Of a stretch of 64,000 nt of DNA, positions 60,782 through 64,000 are shown in pieces. The stretch is taken from positions 6,076,001-6,140,000 of the forward strand of contig WHVY01000003.1 in assembly GCA_022266195.1 (NCBI GenBank). The letters are read 5' to 3'. A program made the translations under genes and the position numbers. The stretch comes from Tetranychus cinnabarinus. Its lineage: Eukaryota; Arthropoda; Arachnida; Trombidiformes; Tetranychidae. Below the pieces are notes generated by a model. The model was not told where the DNA came from and searched no databases. It saw only the letters and a list, made by a program, of their open reading frames with translations. Within the stretch, counting starts at the first letter, position 1; each line of letters begins with the position of its first letter.

Positions 60782-61509
60782 CAATTTTAACTTACATTTT
60801 GTTAGTTTACAACCATTTTGACGACAAATACAATTGATAGTCATCGTGAAAATAGACTAGCATTCACATACAGTGTTGGATTAAAGACTTTTTCAATGCA
60901 TTTCAATGCACAATTTAACTTTAAACCGTCTTTGCTTTAATTTGAAGAGCAAACTTTTGCTCCAATCTACTTAGTAAGTATCTACATAGTAAAATGAGCT
61001 TTTTGAATCAAATTTTATCATTCATAAATTATGGAAATCCTTTTCTTTGTTAATGTTTCAAAGGGAATTTTAGTAAATGAAAGTGCAAATGCACTTTTGC
61101 TAATTTCGACATTTTTTAATTTTTTCAATCTGATCACTTTGTTTTCCTCTTGCTAATGGTCGTAGTGATTTATTCAAACCATCGCGATTGTATCATTTCA
61201 ACTGCCATAGACTTATCAATCTTAAAGTAGTTGATGTTCATGATGATTTTGGTGATGTATGATCATATGCATAAAAACAATCTTGTTCATATTAATCATC
61301 AGTAATCAAAAGATTGAAAACAATTTCGTAACTGGAAATAAACCATTAATTAAAGCTTTTCTTTCAATTTTGTCATGCAACAGATTTTATCTCATTGCCT
61401 GAGGAATCAATGGAGTCATTTTCAAGCTGTTTAAATAGAGAAGCATATTTACTGATGTTATGCTCTTCTGATTACTTTAATTTCCAGTTCATTTCTTTTC
61501 AATATTTCA
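60782..61509. other. Spacer, no gene seen
   Basis: AT-rich sequence between the LINE and the IGFBP-like gene. A weak TATA-like TTTAAATAG lies near 61430, about 80 nt before the next ATG. Confidence 0.55.
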
Positions 61510-61836
61510 ATGAAATTAAAAATGAAATATCTTTTTGTTTTCATCCTTTGTTTGAGTGTTTACATCAACTATGTCCATTCAACTTCATGCGATTCAACAC
61601 ATTGTGACAATGTGAGATGTATTAATATTGCTGAAAGCGAATGTCCAGCAAATACAAAATGGGTCAGATTTTATGGATTCTGTGGATGTTGTCCAGGGTG
61701 TGTCAAAATATTAAAAAATGGTGATAAATGTGTTGCTATTGCTGGCGCTCCAGAGATTTGTGGTAACGGTTTGGTCTGCGATTCAATTGGTAGAAATACC
61801 CAAAGTCGATGCGTTAAACTCAGTGAATTGTCTTGA
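61510..61836 (+). CDS. Secreted IGFBP-like single-domain protein
   Basis: Intronless 108-aa frame, ATG 61510 (a second ATG at 61522 would also leave a signal peptide), TGA 61834-61836. Residues about 1-24 are a signal peptide. The rest has twelve cysteines with the FCGCCPGC core typical of insulin-like-growth-factor-binding-protein amino domains (consensus GCGCCxxC), followed by GDKC, PEICGNGLVC and SRCV, as expected for the second half of that fold. Stand-alone versions of this domain are known in spiders (SIBD-1) and molluscs (perlustrin). A role in insulin binding or immunity is inference. AATAAA at 61988 lies about 150 nt downstream. Confidence 0.82.
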   Translation: MKLKMKYLFVFILCLSVYINYVHSTSCDSTHCDNVRCINIAESECPANTKWVRFYGFCGCCPGCVKILKNGDKCVAIAGAPEICGNGLVCDSIGRNTQSRCVKLSELS

Positions 61837-61987
61837 TGAAATAAGAAGCCAATCTAAAAAATAATTATGTTTGAATATAAAGTCCAGAAAATTTACATTA
61901 ATTGAATTGCAGTCAAACGCTTAACTTCGTCTAAAAGGTGTTTTTCAGTTTAAAGCCAAAAATTATAAACGCGATGTTAAATTCAAC

Positions 61988-61993
61988 AATAAA
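61988..61993 (+). terminator. Polyadenylation signal of the IGFBP-like gene
   Basis: AATAAA about 150 nt after the stop codon. Confidence 0.5.
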
Positions 61994-62453
61994 AGCAATG
62001 TTGCTATACGAATATACGAAACTTTTGAATTTTGATTTTCTTCTAATGGCAAAAATTTAATTAAAATGTTTTGTCATCATCTTTTTGTCCATCTCTTTTC
62101 AATTGATTGTAATGAAACATAAATTTTCGGGAAACTTTATAGATCTGCAGAACACGTTGTGTACGAAATTGTACGTTACTGATATGAATTCTTAATTTCG
62201 CCATTGAATTTATTGAGCTCGTCAAAAAATACATTTAAATGATTGTTACAGACTTATTGTACATCGGGAAAAAACAAGTGAGCATCAATAATCGAATTGT
62301 TTTTACGTAATTTAATCAAAAAATCGTATTATTATTAAAATTTACCAGTTTATGTACTGAATATTTATTATAAGGATTTTGAGATTTAGAGTTTCAGAAA
62401 GAAATCATAAAAGGCCGAATTGTAAAGTTGCTTTTCTTTCATGGCTTTATCGA
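61994..62453. other. Convergent spacer, nothing identified
   Basis: AT-rich sequence between the 3' ends of two convergent genes. Confidence 0.6.
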
Positions 62454-62458
62454 TTTAT

Positions 62459-63940
62459 TCAATTATCTTCTTCCTGGGCAAGAAAACGCAACTCAGAATC
62501 AGCTGAAACGCTCGATCCAACAATCTTTTTATGTTTCTTCCAAAGAACAACAACACTTATCAGAGAAATAATCATGAAAGCACCAAGCAGTATTGAAATG
62601 GTTTCCATTTTAGAGCTCTGTGAGACACTCAATTTAGCCTTTTCACCATTGAAGGTTTTTAATTTGACTGTTGAATTATTCGATCTGCTTGATATTATCG
62701 ATGAATCATGAGTGTTTAGAGTTGTGGTTTGATTAATGATTTCTATAGAATCCAGTAGAGTACTGTTACCAAATGAATCAGTAGTATTTTTACTGGCAAT
62801 ATCAGTAGAGGAATTTGTTTTGATCAGCTTTGGGTCTTCTGTTGTGAGTGTTTTATTAACCGATTCAGTTGTTGTGGTGACTGATTGTTGGGATACAGAG
62901 CTTGTAGACAGAGATGAACCATTTATCAACTCAGTCACTTTAGTTTCCTTGACAGATGTGGGCGATGTTACCGGAAATTGTACTGGAATGTTAGTTGACG
63001 AAGGTTTTGTGGCATCCGTAATTAAAACGGGACTTTGCGTTGTCAGGTTAGCTTTAAGAGTTTTCATTGGCTGTTTTGTAGTTGATTGTGTAGCTGTAGT
63101 GGGATAAGTAGTGAAAAGCCATGTAAGAGTGGTAAGAGGTAGAGTAGGTAAGGGCGGCAAATAGTGACCATATGTTGTTGCAAGGGTCGATAAGGTTATT
63201 GACGATGTCTCATTGGTGTCATTTTTATCAAAGTCCATGAGGTCATCATTGTCTCTATAAAAATTAATATAAATATTAAAATGCAAGTCAATATTTAGCA
63301 AACATCTATTTCAGGAAAATTTAGGTACTTACTCTTTGGTTGAATTAGCTAAACAATATAATGAATAATCAGGACAGCAAGTATCAAGAAAAGTGCAATA
63401 GATAATACAACTACAAGAGCTGGCAGGTTCGAGAGCCAATGAAGATGAGCATCGATCTTTACAAGAAAGCCAATTATTTTTAATTCCAGTAAATTGTGCT
63501 GTTCGAGAAGCACATTGGGTAGCATCTTGAAGAGAGAAATCGTCGAAAGCATAAATATTTTGCCACGAACTGAATTCAAACACAATTTGCCAATCTTGGT
63601 TCAATTTTGGTACATAAACTTGCCCTGAAGTCCATTTACTATAAGCTTCGACAGGAGTAACGAAATCCCATGGAGTTACATCAGAAAGAGCAATCAGTTC
63701 AGGTTTGATGTATATTTTGAACGGAGCTGAATATACAAAAATAATTATCAAGATTAGAAAATTGAATGACATTCCAAAATGTTTCAAAAGGTTACTCACA
63801 AGGATTGGTTATTTTATCAACCTCACCGAGATGATACCAAAATACGAAACACGCTTCACTGTGTTTTGCCTCAAAAACGGGCGAGTACAAACGATTTACT
63901 GCCGTTGGTGATGTTGAGCTCCAAGCAAGCATCATATGAC
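62459..63940 (-). CDS. MAM + somatomedin-B + mucin-stalk membrane protein (5' end outside window)
   Basis: Three exons on the minus strand: 63940-63800, 63726-63333, 63254-62459; the gene continues upstream past the window. Exon A reads GHMMLAW-type sequence, then RLYSPVFEAKHSEACFVFWY; exon B begins PFKIYIKPELIAL and ends the MAM-like domain (IYAFDDFSL). Exon B then carries a somatomedin-B domain with its eight cysteines (CKDRC, CSC, C, CCPDYSLYC). Exon C encodes about 200 Thr/Ser-rich residues with many N-glycosylation sites (mucin-like stalk), a transmembrane helix (ILLGAFMIISLISVVVLW), a basic KKHKK stop-transfer and a short acidic tail (EEDN). A single-pass surface or adhesion protein is likely. 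The donor at 63332 and acceptor at 63255 keep frame (phase 2). A minus-strand AATAAA overlaps the TGA. Confidence 0.82.
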
Positions 63941-64000
63941 CTGATATAGATAACATAAAACATTATTTACAAGAAATTATTTACATTTTATTAGAAACTT

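Noticed and set aside
62736..63107. 123-codon plus-strand frame
   Set aside because: Antisense of the Thr-rich stalk exon; Val/Asp bias is the reverse complement of Thr/Ser codons.

Overview
The window is eukaryotic nuclear DNA from an arthropod, most likely a chelicerate and perhaps an acariform mite. The species cannot be fixed from sequence alone. The evidence is AT-rich non-coding DNA (impression by eye), GT-AG introns, short 3' ends, a Cirl-type latrophilin with an amino-terminal rhamnose-binding-lectin domain, a FLYWCH-MULE transposon and an IGFBP-like secreted peptide. Exon joins were worked out by hand; reading phase closes across every multi-exon gene described here.

Layout. 109-2067 is a complete MULE DNA transposon with intact transposase and an 8-bp target duplication. 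2076-19330 has no gene I can support, but holds one small inverted-repeat element (11520-11781) and one copy of a dispersed repeat, R1 (4711-5774). 19827-35189 is a four-exon adhesion GPCR gene, latrophilin/Cirl (1374 aa). Its first coding exon lies between two broken copies of an Exoc5 segment. 35190-44700 is a repeat and fossil zone: a foldback element (38265-38561), short repeats, an acidic Ser/Gly-rich secreted protein on the minus strand (39803-40459), remnants of a serine protease and of an unidentified gene (41.4-41.9 kb), a tRNA-like sequence, and a copy of the region 3' of Exoc5 (R2).

The gene-dense right part holds an eight-exon CAPN5/6-type calpain lacking all three catalytic residues (44747-49616); an 8-cysteine secreted peptide (50807-51022); S-formylglutathione hydrolase (minus, 51235-52562); Exoc5/Sec10 (minus, five exons, 53517-56174); an apparently intact APE-type LINE with two ORFs (about 56360-60772); an IGFBP-like secreted protein (61510-61836); and the 3' part of a MAM + somatomedin-B + mucin stalk + TM protein (minus, 62459-63940, running off the window).

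These neighbours form no single pathway. The strongest overall signal is structural: pieces of the Exoc5 locus have been copied, intron included, to at least three other places in the window and joined to other repeats. The most notable protein-level signal is the calpain that has lost its active site.
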